Notes under the pieces: generated by a model | Database searches by the model: none | Seen by the model: the letters and a program-made list of their open reading frames with translations, nothing else | Told to the model about the DNA's origin: nothing | Assembly (NCBI RefSeq): GCF_003131205.1 | Contig: NZ_QFFY01000010.1 | Span: 93,210-157,209 of the forward strand | DNA length: 64,000 nucleotides | Source of the DNA: Occallatibacter savannae | GTDB taxonomy: Bacteria > Acidobacteriota > Terriglobia > Terriglobales > Acidobacteriaceae | Reading direction: 5' to 3' | Shown here: positions 25,181-33,957 of the stretch, piece after piece | Layout: each line of letters opens with the position of its first letter | Position numbering within the stretch: position 1 is the first letter of the stretch | Program-made: the position numbers and the translations under genes

Positions 25181-26626
25181 ATGAAAATGCGTCCCGGCTC
25201 GCAGACCGGCTTTCTTCTCTGCGGCAAAGAGTGGAGTGATGGCGAAGCGCTCGAAGTTCGCTCCCCCTGGGATCAGGGGCTGATCGGCAAAGTCACCATT
25301 GCGAAACGTGCCGATGCGCGCGAAGCCGTGAATCACGCCGTTGCCAGCCTCCGCCGGACTCGCGCACTGCCCCGTTGGAAACGACGCGAAATCCTTGAAG
25401 ACATTGCCGCCTCGCTCATCACTCAAAAAGACCGCTTCGCAAACCTCATCGTCGCGGAGGCCGGCAAGCCCCTGCGCCTCGCGCGTACTGAAGTTGACCG
25501 CGCCGTTCTTACCTTCAAAACAGCCGCAGAAGAGGCGGCTCGCCTCGGTGGTGAAACCGTCCCCCTCGATCTCACCGAAGGCAACGAGAATCGCTGGGGA
25601 CTCGTCCAGCGCTTTCCCGTTGGCCCTATCCTCGCCATCACTCCCTTCAACTTCCCCCTCAATCTTGTCGCGCACAAAGTAGCGCCCGCCATCGCGGCAG
25701 GCTGCCCCATCCTCGTCAAGCCCTCTCCGCAAACTCCATTCACCGCGCTCGCTCTCGGCGAAGTGATCCTTAAAGCCGGCTGGCCTGAAGAGGCCCTCGC
25801 CGTCCTGCCGCTCGAAAACACCGACACCGCATGGCTCGCCGAAAAAGAGGATCGCATCAAGCTCGTCAGTTTCACTGGCTCCGCAAAGGTAGGCTGGGAT
25901 CTGAAAGCCCACTCCGGCCGCAAGCGCGTCCTGCTTGAGCTCGGCGGAAACGCCGCGCTCATCATCCACAGCGACTATCGCGATCTCGACGGCGCCGCTG
26001 AGTGGACCGCTCACGCTGCCTTCAGCCACGCAGGCCAGTCCTGCATCAGCGTCCAGCGCGTCTTCGTCGACAAGAGCATCTTCCAGACATTCCTGTGGAA
26101 GCTCGTCGAGGTCACTGGAAAGCTCGTCGCAGGTGACCCGTCCCACGAGGCCACCGACCTCGGCCCGTTGATCAGGCCTGGAGAAGCAGAGCGCATTGAG
26201 TCATGGATTAAGGAGGCCGTTGCTGCCGGAGCTCGCCTCATTGAAGGCGGAGAGCGAAAGGGAAACATGATCACCCCCGCGATTCTCACCGGCTCGAAAA
26301 CCGGCATGAAGATTCGCGACGAGGAGGTGTTCGGCCCAGTTGTCGTAGTCGAGCCATACACCGACTTCGAAGAAGCCCTCGCTGAAGTGAATCACTCGCG
26401 CTTCGGCCTTCAGGCCGGACTTCTCACCCGCGACGCTGGTCGCATCCTCACCGCCTACCGTGAGCTCGAAGTCGGCGCCCTCATCGTCGGCGACACTCCC
26501 GCGTGGCGCCTCGATCCCATGCCCTACGGTGGTGTCAAAGACTCAGGCCTCGGCCGCGAAGGCATCCGCTCCGCCATCGAAGAAATGACTGAACCCCGCA
26601 TGCTCGTGATGACAGGAATGAGCTGA
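25181..26626 (+). CDS. NAD(P)-dependent aldehyde dehydrogenase
   Basis: Cytoplasmic oxidation of an aldehyde to a carboxylate. The 481 residues show the superfamily core: ITPFNFPLNLVAHKVAPAIAAG with KPSPQTP (cofactor Lys), VSFTGSAKVGWDL, LLELGGNAALII (general base Glu), AGQSCISVQRVFV (nucleophile Cys), EEVFGPVVVVEPY, and PYGGVKDSGLGREG. The sequence is nearest the glyceraldehyde-3-phosphate/lactaldehyde-type (GapN/ALDH11-like) group with a short N-terminus. AGGAG lies 8 nt before the ATG. Substrate not assigned. The SDR enzyme 1.2 kb downstream could act in the same sugar or alcohol pathway, but the gene between is unrelated. Confidence 0.92.
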   Translation: MKMRPGSQTGFLLCGKEWSDGEALEVRSPWDQGLIGKVTIAKRADAREAVNHAVASLRRTRALPRWKRREILEDIAASLITQKDRFANLIVAEAGKPLRLARTEVDRAVLTFKTAAEEAARLGGETVPLDLTEGNENRWGLVQRFPVGPILAITPFNFPLNLVAHKVAPAIAAGCPILVKPSPQTPFTALALGEVILKAGWPEEALAVLPLENTDTAWLAEKEDRIKLVSFTGSAKVGWDLKAHSGRKRVLLELGGNAALIIHSDYRDLDGAAEWTAHAAFSHAGQSCISVQRVFVDKSIFQTFLWKLVEVTGKLVAGDPSHEATDLGPLIRPGEAERIESWIKEAVAAGARLIEGGERKGNMITPAILTGSKTGMKIRDEEVFGPVVVVEPYTDFEEALAEVNHSRFGLQAGLLTRDAGRILTAYRELEVGALIVGDTPAWRLDPMPYGGVKDSGLGREGIRSAIEEMTEPRMLVMTGMS

Positions 26627-26639
26627 GCCCGTCGAAAAA

Positions 26640-26661
26640 CCATAGAACGGAATTTCTATGG
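26640..26661. other. Inverted repeat after the aldehyde dehydrogenase gene
   Basis: CCATAGAA and TTCTATGG (8-bp arms, 6-nt loop). It sits 13 nt after the ALDH stop and 6 nt before the TTG start of the next gene, so it would fold over the next ribosome binding region. No T-run follows. A weak terminator or translational control element. Confidence 0.45.
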
Positions 26662-26667
26662 CGGTCT

Positions 26668-27762
26668 TTGTCTGTGCGAATCTGCCCCATCGTGATCTGC
26701 TTCCTCGTATCAGCGCTTCCCTTGCACGCCGCAAGCACTGTCACGGTTGCGCAGCTTGAGCGATTCCTTACCTCCTCCCGCGCACACAAACGTTCTGACC
26801 AGGAGATAGCCGAAAAGCTTAGCAGAGTAGATCTCTCGGAAGAGCTGACTTCAACGAGCCTCGCCAGAATCGTTGCAGAATCATCGCCCGGCCCAGACAC
26901 CGCGCAGCAACTCGAAATTCTTGCAGCCGCATCAACACTTCAGCCCCCGCCCGCCTCCGAACTCCCCGCCATCCCCACTCCAGATCAAACGACGCAGAAC
27001 CGCATTCTCGCCATCGCGCGAGAAAACGCGCAACACTCTTTGCATATCCTCCCCGACCTGCTCGCCCTCCGTGAAACGCAAAGCTTCAACAATCTTCCAC
27101 TCGGCGCAATCAAAAGACATCAGAGGCCCCGCATCGAAATGCGTTTCGCCGGTGAGACGCGCCGCGAGATTGCGGTTCGCAAGGGAAGAGAAGTCGGAAC
27201 CGCTGCAACCGAACAAACGGCTTCGCTTCCCTCCGGCCTGTCGACGTGGGGTGAATTCGGGGCCATGCTCACCGTGATCTTCCGCGACAGCTCCGATGCG
27301 TCCATGCAGTGGAATCGCTGGCAGACAAGCGACTCCGGCACTCAGTTGGCCGTCTTCGCATATAAGGTCCCGCGCCTCGACTCCCACTACACCATCGATT
27401 TCTGCTGCTATCGCGAGTCTCAGGACGATCCCACCGATCATTCCTTCAGAGACCAGCCCGGCTACCACGGCGAAATCTTCATCGATCCAGCCACCGGCGA
27501 GATCGCCCGCATTACCCTCAATGCCGAGCTTAGCGACAGCGATCCTGTCAGCCGCTCCGCCATCGCAGTCCAATATGGACATGTGATGATTGGGGGACGG
27601 AGCTACCTCTGTCCCGTCGGCGGCGTTGCAGTCTCTGAGCTCTACAATCCCGACATGCAGAAGGACTACGGCATAGCAGTCGAGCGGCACGTGAACAAAG
27701 TCGCGTTCACTCATTATCATAAGTTCGGTTCCACAGCCCGCATTCTCACTGGCGTGAACTAA
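26668..27762 (+). CDS. Conserved exported protein of unknown function
   Basis: 364 residues from a TTG start. A signal peptide (IVICFLVSALPLHAAS) is followed by a helical region with RAHKRSDQEIAEKLSRVDLSEELT and by a beta-rich domain from about residue 130. The C-terminal half has DFCCYRESQDDPTDHSF, GEIFIDPATGEIARITLNAE and YLCPVGGVAVSELYNP, which resemble exported acidobacterial proteins with an LolA/outer-membrane-lipoprotein-like half-barrel, a likeness I cannot verify. No ATG fits the signal peptide, so TTG is accepted with reservation. Downstream SDR gene starts 52 bp later. Confidence 0.7.
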   Translation: MSVRICPIVICFLVSALPLHAASTVTVAQLERFLTSSRAHKRSDQEIAEKLSRVDLSEELTSTSLARIVAESSPGPDTAQQLEILAAASTLQPPPASELPAIPTPDQTTQNRILAIARENAQHSLHILPDLLALRETQSFNNLPLGAIKRHQRPRIEMRFAGETRREIAVRKGREVGTAATEQTASLPSGLSTWGEFGAMLTVIFRDSSDASMQWNRWQTSDSGTQLAVFAYKVPRLDSHYTIDFCCYRESQDDPTDHSFRDQPGYHGEIFIDPATGEIARITLNAELSDSDPVSRSAIAVQYGHVMIGGRSYLCPVGGVAVSELYNPDMQKDYGIAVERHVNKVAFTHYHKFGSTARILTGVN

Positions 27763-27814
27763 CAAACCATCCGCTCGTTCCAGCTCGCCACCGCATTCGA
27801 TAGGATCAGGAAAC

Positions 27815-28600
27815 ATGGACCTCGCACTCAAAGACAAACTCGTCGTCGTCACCGGCGGCGGAGCAGGCATCGGCGCTGGCATCTCACGCGCATGTCTCGA
27901 CGAAGGCGCACGCGTAATCGTCCTCGGGCGCCCCTCCGAAAACGTTCAGGCCTTCATGGCAGAGATGCAGGCCGCCAAAGTATCCTGCCACTTCGTCGAA
28001 GCCCACCTTGAGGACCTCGACCGCTGCAGAACCGCCATTCAGGAAATCGAGCAACAGCACGGCGACATCTACGGCCTCGTCAACAACGCCGGCGTCAACG
28101 ACGGCGCCGGCCTTGAGAAGGGAACTGTCGACCGCTTCGTCGAGAGCCTCCGGAAAAACCTGATCCACTACTACGCTCTCGCGCACTACGCGCTTCCTTC
28201 ACTTAAGCGCACTCAGGGCGCCATCGTGAACATCAGCTCCAAGGTCGCCCTTACCGGCCAGGGCAATACCTCCGGTTACGCCGCCAGCAAAGGCGCGCAG
28301 CTTGCCCTCACGCGCGAATGGGCCGCGGAGCTTCTCAAATACAACATCCGCGTCAACGCTGTTCTCCCCGCCGAAGTCATGACTCCGCTCTACCGCCGGT
28401 GGCTCGACACGCTCGGCGACCCCGATGCGGAACTGAAACGAATCACCGACAAGATCCCCCTCGGCCATCGCATGACGCTCGCCTCTGAGATTGCGGCCTC
28501 CACCGTTTTTTTGCTCTCGCCCACGCAGTCGGCCCACACCACCGGCCAGCACATCATCGTCGACGGCGGATACGTGCATCTCGATCGCGCTCTGACCTAG
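27815..28600 (+). CDS. SDR-family oxidoreductase (possible sugar dehydrogenase)
   Basis: Classical short-chain dehydrogenase of 261 residues. Seen: cofactor motif VTGGGAGIGAGISRA (about 13-27), LVNNAGVNDG, the catalytic Ser in IVNISSKVALTG, YAASKGAQ (Tyr and Lys), and the C-terminal TTGQHIIVDGGYVHLD. Arg in VLGRPSE after beta-2 would fit NADP, though Asp is not far; cofactor is left open. The region RRWLDTLGDPDAELKRITDKIP reminds me of L-fucose/aldose dehydrogenases of the SDR family, and a GH29 fucosidase is in the window, but 33 kb away, so this link is weak. AGGA lies 5-9 nt upstream of the ATG. Confidence 0.9.
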   Translation: MDLALKDKLVVVTGGGAGIGAGISRACLDEGARVIVLGRPSENVQAFMAEMQAAKVSCHFVEAHLEDLDRCRTAIQEIEQQHGDIYGLVNNAGVNDGAGLEKGTVDRFVESLRKNLIHYYALAHYALPSLKRTQGAIVNISSKVALTGQGNTSGYAASKGAQLALTREWAAELLKYNIRVNAVLPAEVMTPLYRRWLDTLGDPDAELKRITDKIPLGHRMTLASEIAASTVFLLSPTQSAHTTGQHIIVDGGYVHLDRALT

Positions 28601-28620
28601 ACCGGACTACACAACAACGA

Positions 28621-28938
28621 TCAGTGGAACCGGCGCCTCTGCATCATCGCTCCCATTGCTGCCGTCCGCAGTCGCAGTGCAGCCGTTCGAACTTCCTCCA
28701 GTCGCGCTGCGTCGCGCGAAACGGCATTGCGCTCCGCGTAATCGGCCATCTCCAGCAGCACACCGGAATCGCGGAATGCTGTCTCCGGACGACTCATCCA
28801 GATCGCGGCCAGTGCTTCAGCGCGCGCAGCAGGGGTTGAGCTCCACTGCACTCTGGCCTCCGCACTCAACCCCGCTACGATCATTTCCCAGGAGCGCGCG
28901 CTTCGCTGACGCATCTGGACAAACCACCGCACCAGCAC
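28621..28938 (-). CDS. Small membrane-anchored protein, start uncertain
   Basis: 105 residues from GTG at 28938, convergent with the SDR gene. The mature part (LSAEARVQWSSTPAARAEALAAIW ... LEEVRTAALRLRTAAMG) is helical. The same frame stays open upstream to 29118 and codes ILLPLQVILLLLITAVLVRWF, an obvious membrane helix, yet no ATG/GTG/TTG start exists in that extension. So either the gene starts at the internal GTG and keeps only a short hydrophobic end, or an unusual start (such as ATT near 28983-28981) is used. Family not recognised. It would lie downstream of the histidine kinase gene on the same strand. Confidence 0.45.
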   Translation of the reverse strand: MLVRWFVQMRQRSARSWEMIVAGLSAEARVQWSSTPAARAEALAAIWMSRPETAFRDSGVLLEMADYAERNAVSRDAARLEEVRTAALRLRTAAMGAMMQRRRFH

Positions 28939-29136
28939 CGCTGTGATCAGTAGAAGCAGAATGACTTGGAGTGGAAGGAGAATCGACGTGCTCTCTCGTC
29001 CCGGTCTTGTGGCGAGGAGGCGGACAAGATCTACCTCGCACCAACAGACTAGTGCTTCGAAAAAGCTTGGATCAATGGCACTTACGTGGCACCAGCTCGT
29101 GGCTGATGCTGTCTCGATTCAGGACAATAGCCGTCC

Positions 29137-30270
29137 TCAATGCGCAGCTGCCAGGTCGCCGAGCTCCGGTGCAATGCCCGCCCCCAAGCTCCCTGCTCGC
29201 GGCCACACAACCGTAAACCGGCTCCCCTTGCCCAGAGTCGACTCCACACTCACTGACCCTCCCCTGCGCGTCACCAGCTTCTTCACCGCCCAGAGCCCCA
29301 TCCCGTTGCCTCGTTCGCCTTTCGTGCTCCTGCCAAACTTGAAAAGGTTATCGAACATCTCCGGCGCGATGCCCGTTCCCTGATCCTCCACCGTGACGCT
29401 CACCTCTTTCGCGCGCCCTTCAATGCGGATGATCACCTTCGAGCTCCTCCTCGTGCTCGCCTCGCACGCATTCCGCACAAGGTTCAGCAGCACCTGGCGA
29501 ATCTCCACGGAGTACGCCGCAAGCTTGCAATCCCCAGTCGCTTCGATCAGTACTTCAATGCCGCGCTGCCGCAGCGTCGGTTCCAGCAGCGAACGAACCG
29601 ATCGCGCCGAGGACTGCAGATCTGTCTCTTCAGGCTGCTCATCCTGCCGGAAAAACCCGAGCGTCGACCTCGCAATGGATCCGATCCTGCGAACCTCGTC
29701 CGCAGCATGTTCCGCCATCTGCTTCACATCCGCCGGAGCGTCAGGATTGTTCTGAATGAGGTACATGTAGTTCTGAATCGCCGTCAGCGGGTTATTGATC
29801 TCGTGCGTCACGATCGCCGACATCCGGTTCCATTCTTCCAGCTTGCGGGCATCCAGAAGATTCTGCTCAACCTGTGCCTTCTCGGTCTGCGCATTCGCAA
29901 GCCGATCGGCATAGTCGTTGATCCCAAATCCCAGCGCGGGCGCACGCCGGATGAACTGAAGGGCCACATACCCCGATAGCACTGCCGTGACGATGTTGGT
30001 CCACGCATCGACCCAGAAGATGGGATTCCAGGTAGTGATCACCTCCATCAGATGCGTCGAACCGCACGCCACAATAAACAGCGCGAACCCCACCAGAAAG
30101 AAAATCCAGTCGCGCACGATGACCCGCTTCGTCTTCCGGGCCAGATAAAACAGCGTGATGCAGATACTGAAATAGCTCAGAAAAGTGATGGCGTTCGTGA
30201 CCGCCATCGTCCAGATAAGTTGCGGGTCCTGCCGCCAGCAGACAGCGTGCGGCATCAGGGATGAATACAT
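29137..30270 (-). CDS. Histidine kinase with ethylene-receptor-like (ETR1-type) membrane domain
   Basis: 377 residues. The N-terminus (18-110) has three membrane helices that align with the plant/cyanobacterial ethylene-binding domain: FLSYFSICITLFYL (Y33, I36), FALFIVACGSTHLMEV (C69 and H73, the copper ligands in ETR1), and IVTAVLSGYVALQFI. Two functional positions differ: Asp25 of ETR1 is Asn26 and Pro36 is Cys37. A coiled coil (about 122-150) leads to the kinase core: H-box VTHEINNPLTAIQ (H156), N-box LLNLVRNACEA (N267), G1 EDQGTGI and G2 GNGMGLW. No receiver domain and no response regulator gene is adjacent, so the output is unknown. Ligand binding is inferred only from motifs. Confidence 0.88.
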   Translation of the reverse strand: MYSSLMPHAVCWRQDPQLIWTMAVTNAITFLSYFSICITLFYLARKTKRVIVRDWIFFLVGFALFIVACGSTHLMEVITTWNPIFWVDAWTNIVTAVLSGYVALQFIRRAPALGFGINDYADRLANAQTEKAQVEQNLLDARKLEEWNRMSAIVTHEINNPLTAIQNYMYLIQNNPDAPADVKQMAEHAADEVRRIGSIARSTLGFFRQDEQPEETDLQSSARSVRSLLEPTLRQRGIEVLIEATGDCKLAAYSVEIRQVLLNLVRNACEASTRRSSKVIIRIEGRAKEVSVTVEDQGTGIAPEMFDNLFKFGRSTKGERGNGMGLWAVKKLVTRRGGSVSVESTLGKGSRFTVVWPRAGSLGAGIAPELGDLAAAH

Positions 30271-30601
30271 GACTTGACCTGCCTATCCTGCACGGGCTGA
30301 AGTGTTGTCTTTCGGATGCGGTCGAGCTGCAAACAGAGATAGCTGCACACGTGAACCAGGCAGAAAGGGAATGAACTCAAAAGAGAAAAGGGAAGTACGA
30401 GGTTTATGCACGCTCGCGCGGCTGAAAGGTGGCCCGAGTCGTGCAAACCCCGCAACAGAATCCTTTTACCAACTTGCCGCCATCGCGTGCAATGTGAAAT
30501 TGGTAACACCCGCGCTCATAGTTGGCTGATCGGTAACTACGCTGCCTGCATCATCACTTCGTCACAATTCCGGGGCATCCCCACAACAACGTGCCATACT
30601 T

Positions 30602-30618
30602 CTGTGGCTGTACCACAG
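30602..30618. promoter_or_regulatory. Dyad overlapping the padR ribosome binding site
   Basis: CTGTGG and CCACAG arms (6 bp) with a 5-nt spacer. The right arm overlaps the Shine-Dalgarno AGGAG (30617-30621) of padR. PadR proteins often repress their own operon by binding dyads in the promoter region, so this is a candidate operator; the alternative is an RNA hairpin at the start site. The rest of the 355-bp spacer from 30271 holds no feature I can name. Confidence 0.45.
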
Positions 30619-30625
30619 GAGCCGG

Positions 30626-30985
30626 ATGTCACCCGAGAAACTCGATCTCCTCCAAGGCACGCTCGACCTCATGGTTCTCCAGACCCTCCTGGTCATGGGC
30701 TCCATGCATGGATACGGAATCGCCCGCCGCATCGAGCAGGTCAGCGCCGACGAGGTGCTGTTGAACCAAGGCACCATCTATGCCTCGCTCGTTCGCCTCG
30801 AACAGCGCGGCTGGATCTCCTCGCACTGGGGCACCTCCGACAACAACCGCAAAGCCAAGTTCTACGCCATCACCGCCCCCGGCAAGCGACAGCTCGCCGC
30901 CGATGCTCGTTATTGGGAGCGCCTCAAGGACGTCATGGAACGCGTGCTCACCATGGACAAGTCCGCGGATGGAGCGGATGCATGA
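30626..30985 (+). CDS. PadR-family transcriptional regulator
   Basis: 119-residue winged-helix repressor. Seen: LDLLQGTLDLMVLQTLLVMGSMHGYGIARRIEQ (cut here to its features: the LLQGTLDL start and the HGYGIARRI recognition region) and a wing with LNQGTIYASLVRLEQRGWI, then FYAITAPGKRQL. The C-terminal helix forms the dimer. Its TGA overlaps the ATG of the permease gene (ATGA at 30982-30985), so the two are translationally coupled. In Acidobacteria this PadR-permease pairing is standard, and the regulator is taken to control the permease gene; ligand unknown. Confidence 0.95.
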   Translation: MSPEKLDLLQGTLDLMVLQTLLVMGSMHGYGIARRIEQVSADEVLLNQGTIYASLVRLEQRGWISSHWGTSDNNRKAKFYAITAPGKRQLAADARYWERLKDVMERVLTMDKSADGADA

Positions 30986-33672
30986 GCGAGACCCTGAGGC
31001 TCATCAAGCGCATCTGGGCCTTCCTGCGCCGCAAGCCCCTTGACGACGACCTCGAGGACGAGCTCGCAGCGCACCTGCAGTTCGCCATCGAAGACAACAT
31101 CGCGCGCGGCATGTCCCCAACCGAAGCCCGCCGCATCGCGCTCATCAACATCGGCGGCATGGACCACGCTCGCTACCAGCACCGCCAAGCACGAGGCTTT
31201 ATGACTCTCGACATCTTCAAGCAGGACCTCAAGTACACCTTGCGTACGCTCTGGCACGATCCCAGCTTCACCGTTGTCGCCGTCCTCATCCTCGCGCTCG
31301 CCATCGGCGCGAACATCGCCGTCTTCAGCGTCGTCAACACCCTCCTGCTTCGGCCGTTGCCGTTTCCCGCTGCCCATCAACTCGTCTGGATCGCTCCTCC
31401 GCCCACCAAGTGCGGCATGTCCTGCGCCACCTACTCCACCGACGCATATGACGAGTTCCGCGTTGCCAGCCGCTCCTATCAGGACGTTACCGGCTACTTC
31501 GCCTTCTCCGGTGCAGACAACCTCAGCCTCAATCTCGGTGGCGCTCCCCTCCCAGCCACAGGCATCGACGTCATCCAGAACTTCTTCCAAGTCCTTGGCG
31601 TTCAGGCGCAGATGGGCCGCGTCTTCACGCCAGACGACGCGCGCAACGGAGCAGCACCCGTCATCCTCCTCTCCAACGCGTGGTGGAAACGCCAGTTCAA
31701 CGCCGACCCCAGCATCATCGGCAAGGCCTTCGACATAAACGGAAGGCAGACCACCGTCATCGGCGTGCTCCCGGCGTCCTTTGACTTCGGCGCAGTCTTC
31801 GCGCCCGGAACCAAGGTCGACGCCATCACCCCACTCAACCTCTACGGCCCGCCCCGCGACTGGGGCAACATCATCACCCTCATCGGCCGCATGAAGCCCG
31901 GCGTCACGCTAGACCAGGCGGTCGACGAAGCAGCCCGCGTCGCCCCCCGCATGTGCTGGAACAACAAGCATCCCGAAACCTGCGGCGAATACAAAGGTTC
32001 CGTGGTCCCCGTTCCGCTCAAGGACTACATCGGCGGAAAACTTCGCCGTTCGCTCATTGTCCTCTGGAGCGCCGTCGGAGCAATCCTCCTCATCGCCTGC
32101 GTCAACCTCTCCAACCTCCTGCTCGCCCGCGCCGCCGCTCGCGCCAAGGAGTTCGCCATGCGTGGTGCACTCGGCGCCAGCCGCGCGCGCATCGTTCGCC
32201 AGCTCCTCACAGAAAGTCTCGTGCTGTCCGGCATGGGCGCCATCTTCGGCTTTATGCTCGCAGCGGTCCTTGTCGAATGGCTCGCGCATCAGGGCGCAAT
32301 CGCCCTACCTCTCCTCAGCACTCTGCATATGGACGGCGCTGCCCTTGGCTGGACCGTGTTGATCTCGTTTTTCTCCGCCACAATCTTCGGCATTGTTCCC
32401 GGACTGCGCATGGCCGGCGGCAACGTCTATGAATCCCTCAAAGACGCGGGCCCTGGAGCTTCCGCGAGCCGCAAACACGAGCGCATCCGCTCCGTGCTCG
32501 TCGTCTCTGAAGTCGCTCTCGCCTGCATGCTGCTCGTCGGAGCCGGCCTGCTCCTCCGCAGTTTTATGAACGTCCTTAAAGTCGATCTCGGCTTCGAGCC
32601 CGACCACGCCGCCGCAATCAAAGTTCCTTACGACGACAGTGTCCCCAATGACAAAGATGGCGCCCTCGGCGCACAAAAACGCGGAGTCCTCTTTCAGCAG
32701 ATCCTCAACCGCATCGCCGCACTCCCCGGCGTCGAGGCCGCCGGATTCACCGACTATCTACCTCTCGGGCAAAACCGCTCCTGGGGCCTTCCTTATCCCA
32801 AGGGCCTGAAGCCACCTCAGGGCATCGATGGCCCGCTCGTCTATGTCATCAGCCCCGGATATATGCACGCCATGGGCACACCCATCCGTGGCCGCGACTT
32901 CTCCTGGTCCGACGGCCCCAAAAGCGAGCAGGTCGTCATGATCAACAGAAGCTACGCCCAATACCTCTCCAACCTCGGCGCGTGGCCTGACAAGGACGCC
33001 CTCAACAAGCCGCTCGGAAACGGCGGCGGCGCAGACCTCCATGTAGTCGGCATCGTTGACGACGTGCACGAAGAAAATGTCGACGGCGACCCAGGTTGGC
33101 AGATCTACTACCCGGCAACTCAGGCCAACCCAAGCTCCGGCGAACTCGTCGTGCGCACTCGCATGAATCCCGCCTCTCTCGCTGGTTCTGTCCTCGCTAC
33201 CCTGCGCGAGATCAACCCGAAACAGCCCGCAAACGAATTCAGGCCCATCCGCCTGCTCGTTAATCACGCAGTCTCAGGCCGTCAGTTCTTCATGCTCCTC
33301 GTCGTCTCCTTCGCCGCGCTCGGACTGCTCCTCGCTGCGCTCGGAATCTACGGCGTCATCTCGTACTCAGTCACGCGTCAGACGCAGGAGATCGGCATCC
33401 GCATGGCGCTGGGCGCATCGGCCGGCCACGTGCGTGGGCGAATCCTCACCAGCACTCTGCGCCTCGCCATCATTGGTGTCGGCATCGGCATCGGCGCATC
33501 CGTCGCTGGCGCAAAGCTGATCGCCGCCCTCCTCTTTGGAACCTCGCCATGGGACGTAATCACCTACGCGGCCATGGCGCTCCTGCTCCTCCTCATCGCT
33601 GCATTCTCCGGATACATCCCTGCATTCCGCGCATCCCGCATCAACCCCACAGTAGCCCTGCGCACTAACTAA
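30982..33672 (+). CDS. ADOP-type ABC permease (FtsX/MacB-like)
   Basis: 896 residues. ADOP (acidobacterial duplicated orphan permease) proteins carry two FtsX-type permease halves without an ATPase gene beside them. Seen: an N-terminal helical cap (LDDDLEDELAAHLQFAIE), first TM with TVVAVLILALAIGANIAVFS and LLRPLPFP, a MacB-like periplasmic domain (about 130-350), the FtsX core ACVNLSNLLLARAAARAKEFAMRGAL-type segment, a second periplasmic domain, and a second FtsX core (QEIGIRMALGASAGHV) ending ALRTN. The start is the ATG in the ATGA overlap with padR; the frame is open further up but only in the shadow of padR. Transported substrate unknown. Confidence 0.94.
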   Translation: MSETLRLIKRIWAFLRRKPLDDDLEDELAAHLQFAIEDNIARGMSPTEARRIALINIGGMDHARYQHRQARGFMTLDIFKQDLKYTLRTLWHDPSFTVVAVLILALAIGANIAVFSVVNTLLLRPLPFPAAHQLVWIAPPPTKCGMSCATYSTDAYDEFRVASRSYQDVTGYFAFSGADNLSLNLGGAPLPATGIDVIQNFFQVLGVQAQMGRVFTPDDARNGAAPVILLSNAWWKRQFNADPSIIGKAFDINGRQTTVIGVLPASFDFGAVFAPGTKVDAITPLNLYGPPRDWGNIITLIGRMKPGVTLDQAVDEAARVAPRMCWNNKHPETCGEYKGSVVPVPLKDYIGGKLRRSLIVLWSAVGAILLIACVNLSNLLLARAAARAKEFAMRGALGASRARIVRQLLTESLVLSGMGAIFGFMLAAVLVEWLAHQGAIALPLLSTLHMDGAALGWTVLISFFSATIFGIVPGLRMAGGNVYESLKDAGPGASASRKHERIRSVLVVSEVALACMLLVGAGLLLRSFMNVLKVDLGFEPDHAAAIKVPYDDSVPNDKDGALGAQKRGVLFQQILNRIAALPGVEAAGFTDYLPLGQNRSWGLPYPKGLKPPQGIDGPLVYVISPGYMHAMGTPIRGRDFSWSDGPKSEQVVMINRSYAQYLSNLGAWPDKDALNKPLGNGGGADLHVVGIVDDVHEENVDGDPGWQIYYPATQANPSSGELVVRTRMNPASLAGSVLATLREINPKQPANEFRPIRLLVNHAVSGRQFFMLLVVSFAALGLLLAALGIYGVISYSVTRQTQEIGIRMALGASAGHVRGRILTSTLRLAIIGVGIGIGASVAGAKLIAALLFGTSPWDVITYAAMALLLLLIAAFSGYIPAFRASRINPTVALRTN

Positions 33673-33957
33673 CGTCACCCGTTCGGACCGCGGTGGCACT
33701 TAACGAAACGTCACACTCAGCCGGCAAACACACCCGCTAACTCGCTAACTCCACTTCGCTCGCGAAGCGGCGCTAATTTGCTGCTTTTGTCCGCCCAAAA
33801 ACACCTCCTCGATTACCTCAAGGTCTTACGAGATAGCCCGTCTCAAAAAGCCATTGCGCACGTCCTCAGCTCCCGCGTATGCTTCTCCCGCTACCCGCCT
33901 TCCCCGCTGAGCCATCTCGGATAGTCCGATCCTTGCCAATCTTCAGGAGCACGCTAG
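33673..33957. other. Spacer between ADOP gene and asnB
   Basis: 285 bp. One short hairpin CTTCGCTCGCGAAG (about 33754-33767) is visible, along with a CTAACTCGCTAACTC direct repeat just before it. AGGAG of asnB lies at the right end. I see no gene, promoter I would defend, or repeat family member here. Confidence 0.4.

Noticed and set aside
30406..30981. 192-codon upstream extension of the permease frame
   Set aside because: Runs through padR in another frame and has Pro/Arg/His-rich shadow composition; the ATGA overlap gives the real start.
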